A stretch of DNA of 64,000 nt from positions 1 through 64,000 of the forward strand of contig NZ_LPWA01000118.1 of the NCBI RefSeq assembly GCF_001510895.1. Direction: 5' to 3'. Made by a program: the position numbers and the translations under genes. Within the stretch, counting starts at the first letter, position 1; each line of letters starts with the position of its first letter. Below the pieces are notes generated by a model. That model worked only from the letters and a program-made list of their open reading frames with translations, did not search any database and was not told where the DNA came from. This document shows positions 1-11,130 of the stretch, one piece after another. The stretch comes from Mesorhizobium loti (lineage in GTDB: Bacteria > Pseudomonadota > Alphaproteobacteria > Rhizobiales > Rhizobiaceae).

Positions 1-46
1 GAGAGGTGAGAGCGCCGGCGTTGACACCTAGACAGGAGCGCTGCGC

Positions 47-100
47 CGCCCCTCATCCGCCTGCCGGCACCTTCTCCCCGTATAGTGACGGGGAGAAGGG
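47..100. repeat. Intergenic palindromic repeat, family B (single copy)
   Basis: This GC-rich element reads cccctcatccgcctgccgg followed by a short hairpin with arms cttctccccg and cggggagaag. The same unit recurs near 54,560-54,683 and 56,700-56,880, so it is a dispersed multicopy intergenic repeat. It lies just upstream of the sigma factor operon and could influence its transcription, but nothing here proves that. Confidence 0.7.
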
Positions 101-217
101 AACACTCTGGCAACGCTGCCTTTCTTCGGTTAGCTTCCGAAAATTCCTTGGCGGAGGATGAACCTTTTTGGACCGATCAGCGACAGAGCCACGAGGAGCC
201 AGGCGGCTCGACCGGCC

Positions 218-784
218 ATGAATGCGGCGACCGAAACCGATCGCGCGCTTGTAGACCGGGTCGCGAAGGGCGACCGGGCCGCCGTGCGGCTCCTGTTCAT
301 GCGTCATCACGCGCGGATCTACCGCTTCGTGGCGCGCCAGACGGGATCGGAAATGATGGCCGACGATATCACCAACGAGGTCTTTCTCGAGCTGTGGCGG
401 CAGGCGCCGGGCTTCGAAGGCCGCTCCGAAGTCTCGACATGGCTGCTCGGCATCGCCCGCTTCAAGGCGCTGTCCTTGCTGCGCAAGAAGAAAGAGGACT
501 GGATCGACGACGACGCGGCGGCGCAGGTCCCTGACAGCGCCGATACGCCGGAAGTCGTCACCATGAAGGAGGACAAGGCCGCCGCCTTGCGCCGCTTCGT
601 CGATGCCTTGCCGGAAGAACATCGCACGGTGATCGACCTTGCCTATTACCACGGCCAATCGGTGACCGAGATTGGCGAGGTGCTCAACATCCCGGTTGCG
701 ACCGTCAAGACCAGGATGTTTTACGCCCGCAAGAAGCTAGGCGAGGCGCTCAAGGCCGCCGGGTACGACAGGGGGTGGCCATGA
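218..784 (+). CDS. ECF-type RNA polymerase sigma factor
   Basis: A 188-residue group 4 sigma factor with only regions sigma2 and sigma4. Sigma2 is about residues 12-80 (LLFMRHHARIYRFV, then DDITNEVFLELWRQ and STWLLGIARFKAL). Sigma4 is about residues 128-180 (LPEEHRTVIDLAYY, the helix-turn-helix SVTEIGEVLNIPVATVKTR, then FYARKKLGEAL). The ATG at 218 is chosen because sigma2 begins a normal distance after it. An in-frame ATG at 158 would add 20 residues but has its purine-rich stretch directly against the start codon. The stop overlaps the next start (ATGA at 781-784), so translation is coupled to the anti-sigma gene. It should direct RNA polymerase to an envelope-related regulon that may include its own operon. 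No regulon can be read from this window. Confidence 0.92.
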   Translation: MNAATETDRALVDRVAKGDRAAVRLLFMRHHARIYRFVARQTGSEMMADDITNEVFLELWRQAPGFEGRSEVSTWLLGIARFKALSLLRKKKEDWIDDDAAAQVPDSADTPEVVTMKEDKAAALRRFVDALPEEHRTVIDLAYYHGQSVTEIGEVLNIPVATVKTRMFYARKKLGEALKAAGYDRGWP

Positions 785-1449
785 GCGCCGCTGAAAAGAT
801 GTCGCGCCGCGACGAGATGGAGACGCTGTTGCCGTTCTACCTGAACGGCTCGCTGGAAGGCGCCGAGCTCGAGGCCGTCGAGGAATGGCTGGCCTCCGAT
901 CCGGCAGCGCTTGCAGCGCTTGGCGAAGCGGAGGCTGAATTCTCCGGCACCGCCGCCGCCAACGAGGCGATCCGCCCGCCGGCCGATGCGCTCTCCCGCT
1001 TCGCCAGGGCGCTCGACGCCGAGGCCGGGCCGATGCGCGCGCCCGCCGGTCAATCGTGGCTGGCCAAGGTCTTCGGCCGGGTGACGGCGATGCCCGCCGG
1101 CGTCGCCTGGGCGGCGGCCGCGGCCTTGCTGGCGCTGGTCGTGGTGCAGTCTTTCGAGCAGCCGGGCGGCAAGGGCAGTGATTTCGAGGTGGCCGGTGCG
1201 CAGGACGATCTGGCAAAACTGCCCTTCGCCCTGGTCAAGTTCAAGCCCGATGCCAAGATGTCGGACATCGCCGCCTTCCTCGGTCAAAACGGGTTGAAGA
1301 TCGCCGGCGGGCCGACCGCCGACGGCGTCTTCCACCTGACCATCCCGGTAAGCACCGCCGCCGACTACGACAAGCTCGTCGGCCTTGTTGCCGCCCAGCC
1401 TTTCGCGGAGGCTGTGGTGCAGGGAAGGAAACCGGTCGATGGCGGCTAA
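781..1449 (+). CDS. Membrane anti-sigma factor
   Basis: A 222-residue protein predicted to hold the upstream sigma factor inactive at the membrane. The cytosolic N-terminus (residues about 12-50, containing ETLLPFYLNGSLEGAELEAV) has the helical layout of anti-sigma domains but lacks the zinc-finger His/Cys set. One hydrophobic segment (about 104-123) is the only membrane span. The periplasmic part (about 149-214) has the pattern FALVKFKPDA, GLKIAGGP, FHLTIPV, which resembles a small ferredoxin-like fold and the propeptide of the protease encoded next. The start is the ATG overlapping the sigma stop; a GTG six bases upstream is the alternative. The stop lies inside the start region of the subtilisin gene (overlap 1439-1449). 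The role is inferred from operon position and topology. Confidence 0.8.
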   Translation: MSAAEKMSRRDEMETLLPFYLNGSLEGAELEAVEEWLASDPAALAALGEAEAEFSGTAAANEAIRPPADALSRFARALDAEAGPMRAPAGQSWLAKVFGRVTAMPAGVAWAAAAALLALVVVQSFEQPGGKGSDFEVAGAQDDLAKLPFALVKFKPDAKMSDIAAFLGQNGLKIAGGPTADGVFHLTIPVSTAADYDKLVGLVAAQPFAEAVVQGRKPVDGG

Positions 1450-2893
1450 GAGGGTCGTTCTTCATGCGGCACTCCTGGCGGCGGCATTTGTCGCCGCGCC
1501 TGCCTTCGCGCAGACCAATGATCCCAATCTTTCGCAGAAACAGGTCGACTGCCTGAACCGTACGACCGCAGCGGGCGCCGACTGCGACAAGAACGGCGGC
1601 GGCGCCAAGGCTGGCGGCGACAAGTCCGGTATTGGCACCGATGCCGCCGCCGCCGTGTTCATGCCGGCGCTGATTGTCGACCTGTTCCCGAACCCGCCGG
1701 CCAGTGCTGCGCCGGCAAACCCGTCGAACGGAGGGGCGCAGACAAGCGGCCCGACGAACACGCCCCCACCCGCGCCCGCGCCGAGCGGCCCTGTCACGCC
1801 ACCTACCGGGCTCAATGTCACCGCGCCGCCGCGCGCGGTCAGCGGCGAGTTCGTGCCCGACGAAGTGCTGGTGACGGTGAACGGCGATGCCGGCGCCGTG
1901 CAGCAGATCGCCAATTCCTTCGGCCTGCAGGTGCGCTCGCAGCGCCAGTCGCGGCTGCTCGGCACCACGCTGGTGCGTTACGGCATTCCCGACGGACGAC
2001 CGGTCGGCGTGGTGCTGGCGCAGCTTGCCGCCGACGGCCGCACGCAGCGCCGCGAGCCCAACCACATCTATTCGCTGCAGCAGGCGGCCGGCATCGTGAA
2101 CTACGCCTTCGAGCGCATCGCGCTCGATGCCAAAAACGCGAGCGGCGAGAATGTGCGCGTCGCCGTCATCGACACCGGCATCGACGACACCAACCCGGCG
2201 CTGAAGGGCGTCATTGCCGACCAGTTCGACGCCATGCCGAACGTGCCGATCGAGAAGCGCGACCACGGCACCTCGATCGACGGGCTGATCGCCGGCGTCG
2301 GCGCGCTGGAAGGCATGGCGCCCGGCGCCAGGATTTTTCACGCGCGCGCGTTCGAAGGCGGCAAGTCGACCATGGACGTCATCCTGTCGGCGCTCGACTG
2401 GGCTGCCGAACAGGATGTGCGCATCATCAATATGAGCTTCGTCGGCCCGAAGAACGACCTGCTCGGCACCGCCTGCCGCAATGCGCGCGCGCTCGGCATG
2501 GTGCTGGTCGCCGCCGCGGGCAACAACGGGCCGAAGGCGCCCTACGGCTATCCGGCGGCCTTCGACGGCGTCATCGCGGTGACCGCCACCGATGCCAAGG
2601 ACGGACTGATGCCGCAGGCCAATCGCGGCCCTTACGTCTTCATCTCGGCGCCGGGCGTCGAAATGGTGGCGCCGAGCGGCGCCGGCTCCGACATGGTGAC
2701 CGGCACCTCGTTCGCCGCCGCGATCGTGTCCGGCGCGATCGCCAACCTGATCCATGCCGCGCCCGACCGCTCGCCCGACGACATCGAGAAGGCGCTCGCC
2801 GCCACAGCCAAGGATCTCGGCCCGAAGGGGCGGGACAATGATTTCGGCTATGGGCTGCTAGATATCAAGGCGGCTGCGGCGGCGAAGGAATAA
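1439..2893 (+). CDS. Secreted S8 family (subtilisin-like) serine protease
   Basis: A 484-residue exported protease. Residues 1-24 are a signal peptide ending AAPAFAQ. Residues about 25-135 are a low-complexity Ala/Pro/Gly linker with two cysteines. A propeptide-like domain (about 137-212) begins FVPDEVLVTV. The catalytic domain (about 225-480) has Asp245 in VAVIDTGIDD, His276 in KRDHGTSIDG, the oxyanion Asn362 in AAAGNNGP and Ser424 in VTGTSFAAAIVSG, so all active residues are present. The ATG at 1439 overlaps the end of the anti-sigma gene, giving translational coupling. Coupling to a sigma/anti-sigma pair suggests the protease is an effector of that regulon or a regulator acting on the anti-sigma periplasmic domain. 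It should act in the periplasm or outside the cell. Confidence 0.92.
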   Translation: MAAKRVVLHAALLAAAFVAAPAFAQTNDPNLSQKQVDCLNRTTAAGADCDKNGGGAKAGGDKSGIGTDAAAAVFMPALIVDLFPNPPASAAPANPSNGGAQTSGPTNTPPPAPAPSGPVTPPTGLNVTAPPRAVSGEFVPDEVLVTVNGDAGAVQQIANSFGLQVRSQRQSRLLGTTLVRYGIPDGRPVGVVLAQLAADGRTQRREPNHIYSLQQAAGIVNYAFERIALDAKNASGENVRVAVIDTGIDDTNPALKGVIADQFDAMPNVPIEKRDHGTSIDGLIAGVGALEGMAPGARIFHARAFEGGKSTMDVILSALDWAAEQDVRIINMSFVGPKNDLLGTACRNARALGMVLVAAAGNNGPKAPYGYPAAFDGVIAVTATDAKDGLMPQANRGPYVFISAPGVEMVAPSGAGSDMVTGTSFAAAIVSGAIANLIHAAPDRSPDDIEKALAATAKDLGPKGRDNDFGYGLLDIKAAAAAKE

Positions 2894-2924
2894 GCTCCCC
2901 AATACCTGTGAAGTTGGCGGGACA

Positions 2925-3081
2925 GCACCCCCTCTGGCCTACCGGCCATCTCCCCCGCAAGGGGGAGATTGGACGTCACCTCGATTTTCGCCAATCTCCT
3001 GCGTCGAAGGCATGGCGCCAGCGCCGGAGCTGCCGATCTCCCCCCTTGCGGGGGAGATGTCCGGCAGGACAGAGGGGGGTG
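2925..3081. repeat. Intergenic palindromic repeat, family A
   Basis: Two inverted arms flank a less conserved centre. The left arm holds caccccctctggcct then catctcccccgcaaggggg. The right arm holds its complement, ending ccggcaggacagaggggggt. Similar elements occur near 22,032, 33,160, 43,957 and 59,415. They resemble the mosaic intergenic elements known in rhizobia. This copy fills the gap between the convergent subtilisin and aglR genes. Confidence 0.8.
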
Positions 3082-3138
3082 TGAAGGAACTCGACGGGAA
3101 TGCTGTACTCTCGAGCTCTCGCCTATCGGGCACGCTAC

Positions 3139-4161
3139 CTACGCCGGCGCCCCAGCAACCGACCCCCTCACTACCAAATCCACCGGCCAGACCTCGCCGC
3201 GGGCCCCCTCCTCCAGCCCTGAGATACGCGCGGCCAGGCGCTCGGCGACGCGGGCGCCGGCGAGCCGGATCGAGGAGCGCGTCGTCGACAGCGGCACCGG
3301 GAAATTCTCCGGCCGCAGCCAGGGGAAGACGTCGTCATGGGCGATCAGCGACAGGTCGCCCGGGATGGTGAGGCCAAGGTCGCGTACGGCGCGAACCACG
3401 CCGAGCGCCATGATCAGGCTGGAGCAGACGATCGCCGTCGGCGCCTCGCTCTCTTCGAGCAGGCGGCGGGCGGCGCGATAACCGTTTTCCTCGGTCATGG
3501 TCAGCGAGCAGATGTGGCGCTCGCCAAGCGTCAGGCCGCTGGCAGCCAGCGCCCGGCGCACGCCGCGCTCGCGGTGGATGGCGAAGGTCTCGCGGTCGTC
3601 GCCGTTGATCAGCGCCAGCCGCTGGTGGCCAAGCTGGACGAGCAGACGAGCCGCCTCGTGGAAGGCGCCCTCATTGTCGATGTCGAGATAGGGATAGTCG
3701 AAATCGAAACCCTCGCTGCGGCCGTGGACGATGAAAGGGATGCCCAGCGTGTTGACCAGCGCCAGCCGACGGTCGGCGGGCCGCGGCGAAGAAATGTAGA
3801 CAGCGTCGACCTGCCGGTTGGCGACGATGCGCCGGTAGGTCGTCTCCTGGTCGTCGGCGTCGGCCGGCGAGAGCACGAGGTCGAGCTCGTGCGAGCGGGC
3901 ATAGTCGCCGAGGCCGGAGAGAAACTCGACGAAATGCGGATCGATGTCGACGGCGTTGCCGGTCGGCAGCACATAACCGATCATGCCCGACTTGCCGGTC
4001 GCCAGTCGCCGCGCGCTGGGATTGGGCCGATAGCCATGGCGCTTGGCGGCATCCATCACGCGGCGTCGCGTCTCCTCGTTGACCTCCGGATAGCCGTTCA
4101 GCGCCCGGCTCACCGTGGTCTGCGAAAGCGACAGCATGTGCGACAGTTGCTTGAGGTTCAT
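3139..4161 (-). CDS. aglR: LacI family transcriptional regulator of the alpha-glucoside operon
   Basis: A 340-residue LacI/GalR regulator. The N-terminal helix-turn-helix reads LKQLSHMLSLSQTTVSRALN, followed by the hinge GYRPNPSARRLATGKSG, then a periplasmic-binding-protein-like effector domain (about 60-335). It is divergent from aglEFGAK, the arrangement of aglR in Sinorhizobium meliloti, so it should repress alpha-glucoside uptake until inducer binds. The ATG at 4161 has a good ribosome site (GGAGG on the coding strand). A longer reading from 4239 would put 26 unlikely residues before the DNA-binding domain. Two copies of the palindrome aaagcgcttt in the intergenic region are candidate operators, one of which would give autoregulation. 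Confidence 0.9.
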   Translation of the reverse strand: MNLKQLSHMLSLSQTTVSRALNGYPEVNEETRRRVMDAAKRHGYRPNPSARRLATGKSGMIGYVLPTGNAVDIDPHFVEFLSGLGDYARSHELDLVLSPADADDQETTYRRIVANRQVDAVYISSPRPADRRLALVNTLGIPFIVHGRSEGFDFDYPYLDIDNEGAFHEAARLLVQLGHQRLALINGDDRETFAIHRERGVRRALAASGLTLGERHICSLTMTEENGYRAARRLLEESEAPTAIVCSSLIMALGVVRAVRDLGLTIPGDLSLIAHDDVFPWLRPENFPVPLSTTRSSIRLAGARVAERLAARISGLEEGARGEVWPVDLVVRGSVAGAPA

Positions 4162-4178
4162 CGGAGGCCCTCCAGCCT

Positions 4179-4190
4179 CAAAGCGCTTTA
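4179..4190. promoter_or_regulatory. Candidate AglR operator 1
   Basis: The palindrome aaagcgcttt (4180-4189) lies 19 bases upstream of the aglR start. The CG-centred symmetry is typical of LacI-family operators. The same core recurs at 4396-4409, so both promoters of the divergent region carry a copy. The assignment is inferred from symmetry and position. Confidence 0.55.
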
Positions 4191-4278
4191 AATTTGAATC
4201 GATCCGATGATTGCTGGCACCGTCGCCAGACAGGGTCACCTTAGTGGCGGCTCAAGCCAGTTTGAAGCAAAAATTGCT

Positions 4279-4309
4279 GCTGCAGCGCCAAAAAAGCATG
4301 CTGCAGCGC
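4279..4309. promoter_or_regulatory. Direct repeat of gctgcagcgc at 21-bp pitch
   Basis: The 10-mer gctgcagcgc occurs at 4279-4288 and 4300-4309, exactly 21 bp apart (two helical turns). Each contains the palindrome gctgcagc. The position, mid-way between aglR and aglE, suggests a binding site for a second regulator. No regulator is identified. Confidence 0.35.
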
Positions 4310-4360
4310 ACTTTCTAGCTAATTGGGCAGAAATTTAAATCGATTAGTACTGCAACCCTC

Positions 4361-4389
4361 TTGACTTTCGATCAATTCAATGGCGAGAT
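4361..4389 (+). promoter_or_regulatory. Possible aglE promoter
   Basis: TTGACT at 4361-4366 is a good -35 box. At 17-bp spacing the -10 would be around 4384-4389, where the match is weak. Transcription would then start at about 4396, inside operator 2, which fits repression by AglR. This is a proposal from sequence only. Confidence 0.35.
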
Positions 4390-4395
4390 CAAAAA

Positions 4396-4409
4396 CCAAA
4401 GCGCTTTGG
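4396..4409. promoter_or_regulatory. Candidate AglR operator 2
   Basis: A perfect 14-bp palindrome, ccaaagcgctttgg, sits 115 bases upstream of the aglE start. It shares its 10-bp core with operator 1. Its position just downstream of a TTGACT element would block initiation at the aglE promoter. Confidence 0.55.
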
Positions 4410-4523
4410 AAGACTCTCGGAAAGGTTGCGATTGCCTTCTCGCTGAGTCACAGTTCCGCGGGCGCTGGCGGACGGGATGGAGGTTTCGTCCGAACTCATT
4501 GTGACCACTGGGAGGAATTTGCG

Positions 4524-5878
4524 ATGAAGAAGATACTTCTCTTGGGCGCCGCTTTCGCTGCGCTCGCCTTTAGCCTGCCGGCGCATGCCGAACTGAAGTT
4601 CAAGCCGGGCGAGGATCCGCGCTTCCACTGGGCGAATTACGACGAGCTCAAGAAAGTCGACCTCAAGGGCGAGACTCTGACCATCTTCGGGCCGTGGCGC
4701 GGCGAGGACGAGGCGCTTGTCCGTTCGGTGCTCGACTATTTCGGCGAGGCCACCGGCGCGGAGGTCAAATACTCCTCGTCCGAGAACTACGAGCAGCAGA
4801 TCGTCATCGACACCCAGGCCGGCAGCCCGCCCAACATCGCCGTCCTGCCGCAGCCGGGCCTTATCCAGGACCTCGCTTCCAAAGGCGTTTTGACACCGCT
4901 GGGCGAAGACGTCGCCGCCTGGGTCAAGGAGAACTACGCCGCCGGCGACTCCTGGGCCAAGCTCGGCACCTACACAGGCAAGGACGGCAAGTCGGCCTTC
5001 TACGCCTTTCCCTACAAGATCGACGTGAAGGGGCTGGTCTGGTACTCGCCCGACAATTTCCAGGAGGCGGGCTACAAGGTGCCCAAGACGCAGGAGGAAC
5101 TCGCCGACCTGGAGAAGAAGATCATCGCCGACGGCGGCAAGCCTGGTGCATCGGGCTCGGCTCCGGCGGCGCCACCGGCTGGCCGGCGACCGATTGGGTC
5201 GAGGACATCATGCTGCGCACACAACCGCCGGAGGTCTACGACAAGTGGGTGAAGAACGAGATCCCGTTCACCGACCCGGCCGTGGTCAACGCCATCGACA
5301 TCTTCGGCAAGATCGCCACCGACGACAAGATGGTGGACGGCGGCGCCAAGGCAGTCGCGGCGACCGACTTCCGCGACAGCCCGAAAGGCCTCTTCACCGT
5401 GCCGCCCAAGTGCTACATGCACCATCAGGCATCGTTCATCCCCTCATTCTTCCCTGAGAATGTGAAGCTCGGCCAGGACGCGGACTTCTTCCCCTACCCG
5501 CCTTACGCCTCCAAGCCGGAACTGGGCACGCCGCTGGAAGTGGCCGGAACGCTGGTGATGATCACCAAGGATTCCAAGGCATCGCGCGAATTCATCAAGT
5601 TCCTCCAAATGCCGCTCGCGCATGAATTGTGGATGGCGCAGAAGAGCTTCGTCACCCCCTTCAAGGCGGCCAACAAGGACGCCTATGGCAGCGACGCGCT
5701 CAAGAAGCAGGGCGAGATCCTGACCGGAGCCACGACGGTGCGCTTCGACGGATCCGATCTGATGCCCGGCAAGATCGGCGCCGGCTCCTTCTGGACCGGC
5801 ATGATCGATCTCGTCGGCGGCAAGTCCGCCCAGGACGTCGCCACCGACGTCCAAAAGAGCTGGGATGCCATCAAGTAA
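4524..5878 (+). CDS. aglE: Alpha-glucoside ABC transporter substrate-binding protein AglE (frameshifted in this sequence)
   Basis: Periplasmic binding protein for alpha-glucosides such as sucrose, maltose and trehalose. The ATG at 4524 follows ggaggaatttgcg and starts a signal peptide ending LPAHAE. The reading frame breaks at about 5142: up to there it reads IIADGGKP, and the homologous sequence WCIGLGSGGATGWPATDW continues one frame back. Restoring one C in the run at gcctgg joins the halves into one protein of 451 residues, the expected size. No other damage is seen, so a sequencing error is more likely than a real null allele. It is the first gene of aglEFGAK, and a perfect stem-loop follows it before aglF. 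Naming rests on operon order matching S. meliloti aglREFGAK. Confidence 0.88.
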
Positions 5879-5926
5879 GCCGCTGGTTGCGGCAGGCAGA
5901 AGTCAGACCTTCCTGATCCTCCTACT

Positions 5927-5950
5927 GGATCCGGGCCACGGCCCGGATCC
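5927..5950. promoter_or_regulatory. Perfect stem-loop between aglE and aglF
   Basis: Two 11-bp arms, ggatccgggcc and ggcccggatcc, are separated by two bases. No T-run follows, so it is unlikely to be a full terminator. Hairpins directly after binding-protein genes often protect the upstream mRNA and raise binding protein relative to permease. That role is inferred here. Confidence 0.55.
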
Positions 5951-6051
5951 GACCGGCGGCGCACGCCGGAAGCCTTCGCGTTCCGAATAATGAAATCGGC
6001 GCATCCAACAGCCAGGCCTGCCTGGCCGGTCATGCGCAGGGAGAGGGACCC

Positions 6052-7065
6052 ATGGCGGCTCAGATTTTCTCGGCCATATTCGTCATCATCATCGGCGTCG
6101 GCGGCTGTGTCGCCTATTTCTGGGGCGCCAACAAACTGCTCGATCTCGTGTTCCCATCGCGCGGGGTCTCCGGCACCGCCGCCGTCGACAACCTGCGCCG
6201 GCAGGGGCTGGTCAGGCCGTGGCTGTTCGTCGGCCCGGCGATGATCATCCTCACCATCTATCTGATCTATCCGGTCATCGAGACGCTACGGCTTTCCTTC
6301 CTCGACCGGGGCGGCGCGAATTTCGTCGGCCTTGCCAATTATGAGTGGGCGTTCGGCGATCACGATTTCCGCAACTCGATCCTGAACAATGTGCTGTGGC
6401 TGGCCGTGGTGCCGGCGGCCTGCACCTTCCTCGGGCTGATCATCGCCGTGCTCACCGACAAGATCTGGTGGGGCACGATCGCCAAGAGCCTGATCTTCCT
6501 GCCGCTGGCGATCTCCTTCGTCGGCGCCAGCGTGATCTGGAAATTCATCTATGAGTATCGCGGCGAGGGTCAGGTCCAGATCGGCCTGCTCAACGCCATC
6601 ATCCAGTATTTCGGCGGCCAGCCGCAGGTGTGGATATCGCTGCCGTTCTGGAACAACTTCTTCCTGATGATCATCCTGATCTGGATCCAGACCGGCTTTG
6701 CCATGGTGATCCTGTCCTCGGCGCTGCGCGGCATCCCGGAAGAGACCCTGGAGGCCGCCGTCATCGACGGCGCTAACCCGTTCCAGATCTTCTGGAAGAT
6801 CATGGTGCCGCAGATCTGGGGCACGATCGCGGTGGTCTGGACCACCATCACCATCCTGGTGCTGAAAGTGTTCGACATCGTGCTGACGATGACCAACGGC
6901 CAATGGAACAGCCAGGTGCTGGCCAACCTGATGTTCGACTGGATGTTCCGCGGCGGCGGCGACTTCGGCCGCGGCGCCACGATTGCCATCATCATCATGA
7001 TCGCCGTCATTCCGATCATGGTCTGGAACATCCGCCAGGCCAACAAAGAGACGGGAGGGCACTGA
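6052..7065 (+). CDS. aglF: Alpha-glucoside ABC transporter permease AglF
   Basis: A 337-residue inner-membrane permease of the MalF type. An N-terminal hydrophobic anchor (residues about 5-25) is followed by an extra cytoplasmic stretch, then the six-helix core. The coupling loop that contacts the ATPase reads EETLEAAVIDGANPFQIFWKI (EAA motif with the conserved G). The start follows an agggagaggg ribosome site. One base separates its stop from the aglG start, so the two permeases are cotranslated. With AglG, AglK and AglE it forms the importer. Confidence 0.9.
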   Translation: MAAQIFSAIFVIIIGVGGCVAYFWGANKLLDLVFPSRGVSGTAAVDNLRRQGLVRPWLFVGPAMIILTIYLIYPVIETLRLSFLDRGGANFVGLANYEWAFGDHDFRNSILNNVLWLAVVPAACTFLGLIIAVLTDKIWWGTIAKSLIFLPLAISFVGASVIWKFIYEYRGEGQVQIGLLNAIIQYFGGQPQVWISLPFWNNFFLMIILIWIQTGFAMVILSSALRGIPEETLEAAVIDGANPFQIFWKIMVPQIWGTIAVVWTTITILVLKVFDIVLTMTNGQWNSQVLANLMFDWMFRGGGDFGRGATIAIIIMIAVIPIMVWNIRQANKETGGH

Positions 7066-7066
7066 G

Positions 7067-8221
7067 ATGACCGCCAAGACCGGAAAGTCCTTTGCCGGCC
7101 GCTTCGGCGTCCATATCGCGGTGCTCGCCTTCGTGGTGATCTGGACCATCCCCACGCTCGGCATCCTCGTCTCGTCGCTGCGCGACAAGGACCAGATCAT
7201 CGCCTCGGGCTGGTGGAATTCCTTCGCCAGTTCCAGCCAGACCGGGGCCGGGCGGCTGCCGGCCGCCTCGGCTCAGGTGCAAAAGGACGGCAAATACGTC
7301 ATCGAAGGCAACATCTTCGGCGACGGTGCCAAGCGCAACATCAGCGCCTTCGGCGTCAAGGCGGCAGCGCCGACACAATACGCGGCCGGCACGGCGGCCG
7401 ACCTCGGCGACGGCGTTACCCTGCAGGTCAACGCCGACGGCAGCTTCGTTCTTGCCTCGCCCAAGGCCTTCGAGGGCGACCGCGGCCAGCGCGTCTATTT
7501 CGCCTCCTCCGCGCCGCCGAAATTCACCACCGACAACTACGATTCCGTGCTGTTTTCCGAAGGCATCGGCCGCTCCTTCATGAACTCGCTGACGGTGACC
7601 ATTCCCTCGACCGTCATCCCGATCCTGATCGCCGCCTTCGCGGCCTATGCGCTGGCCTGGATGCGCTTTCCCGGCCGCGCGCTGCTGATCGCCGTCATCA
7701 TCGGCCTGCTCGTGGTGCCACTGCAGATGTCGCTGATCCCCCTGCTCAAGCTCTACAACGGCGTTGGCGCCTTCTTCGGCGTGCCGTCGAAGACATATCT
7801 CGGCATCTGGCTGGCGCATACCGGCTTCGGCCTGCCCTTCGCCATCTATCTGCTCAGGAGCTACATCGCCGGCCTGCCGCGCGAGATCATGGAATCGGCG
7901 CGCATCGACGGCGCCAGCGACTTCGAGATCTTCGTCAAAATCGTGCTGCCGCTGTCTTTCCCGGTGCTCGCCTCCTTCGCCATATTCCAGTTCCTGTGGG
8001 TATGGAACGATCTCCTGGTGGCGATGGTTTTCCTCGGCACGGCACCCGACCAGATCGTGCTGACCGCCAAGCTCAATGCGCTGCTCGGCTCGCGTGGCGG
8101 CAACTGGGAGATTCTGACGACATCGGCTTTCGTGACCATCATCGTGCCGCTGATCGTGTTCTTCTCGCTGCAGCGCTATTTCGTCCGCGGGCTGCTTGCC
8201 GGCTCGGTGAAAGGAGGTTGA
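7067..8221 (+). CDS. aglG: Alpha-glucoside ABC transporter permease AglG
   Basis: A 384-residue MalG-type permease. Transmembrane helix 1 (about residues 14-36) is followed by an insert of about 110 residues (about 50-160, with QVQKDGKYVIEGNIFGDG and VTLQVNADGSFVLAS) before the remaining helices. MalG homologues are usually about 280 residues, so this soluble, probably periplasmic insert explains the excess. The EAA coupling loop reads REIMESARIDGASDFEIF. It lies between aglF and the glucosidase gene aglA with very short gaps, which marks a single operon. Confidence 0.9.
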   Translation: MTAKTGKSFAGRFGVHIAVLAFVVIWTIPTLGILVSSLRDKDQIIASGWWNSFASSSQTGAGRLPAASAQVQKDGKYVIEGNIFGDGAKRNISAFGVKAAAPTQYAAGTAADLGDGVTLQVNADGSFVLASPKAFEGDRGQRVYFASSAPPKFTTDNYDSVLFSEGIGRSFMNSLTVTIPSTVIPILIAAFAAYALAWMRFPGRALLIAVIIGLLVVPLQMSLIPLLKLYNGVGAFFGVPSKTYLGIWLAHTGFGLPFAIYLLRSYIAGLPREIMESARIDGASDFEIFVKIVLPLSFPVLASFAIFQFLWVWNDLLVAMVFLGTAPDQIVLTAKLNALLGSRGGNWEILTTSAFVTIIVPLIVFFSLQRYFVRGLLAGSVKGG

Positions 8222-8225
8222 TAAA

Positions 8226-9890
<1,665 letters not shown>

Positions 9891-9924
9891 GTTTAGAACA
9901 GACAATCACTGGGAGGAGGAAACC

Positions 9925-11037
<1,113 letters not shown>

Positions 11038-11077
11038 GATCTTCGTCGTTCCAGCTCAGGAGCCACCAGGCAAAACA

Positions 11078-11112
11078 AAAGAGCGGCGGGCCGGGCCCGC
11101 CGCTCTTTTTTA
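11078..11112. terminator. Rho-independent terminator, probably bidirectional
   Basis: The stem aaagagcggcggg / cccgccgctcttt, with a short GC loop, is followed by a T-run on the + strand and by a T-rich stretch on the - strand. It sits between the convergent aglK and first DUF680-type genes and could terminate both. Confidence 0.9.
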
Positions 11113-11130
11113 TTCAACTGGTTGCGGCTG

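Noticed and set aside
47..160. GGGAAC near 98-103 as an ECF-type -35 box of the sigma operon
   Set aside because: No convincing -10 element follows at the expected spacing and the motif lies at the edge of a dispersed repeat.
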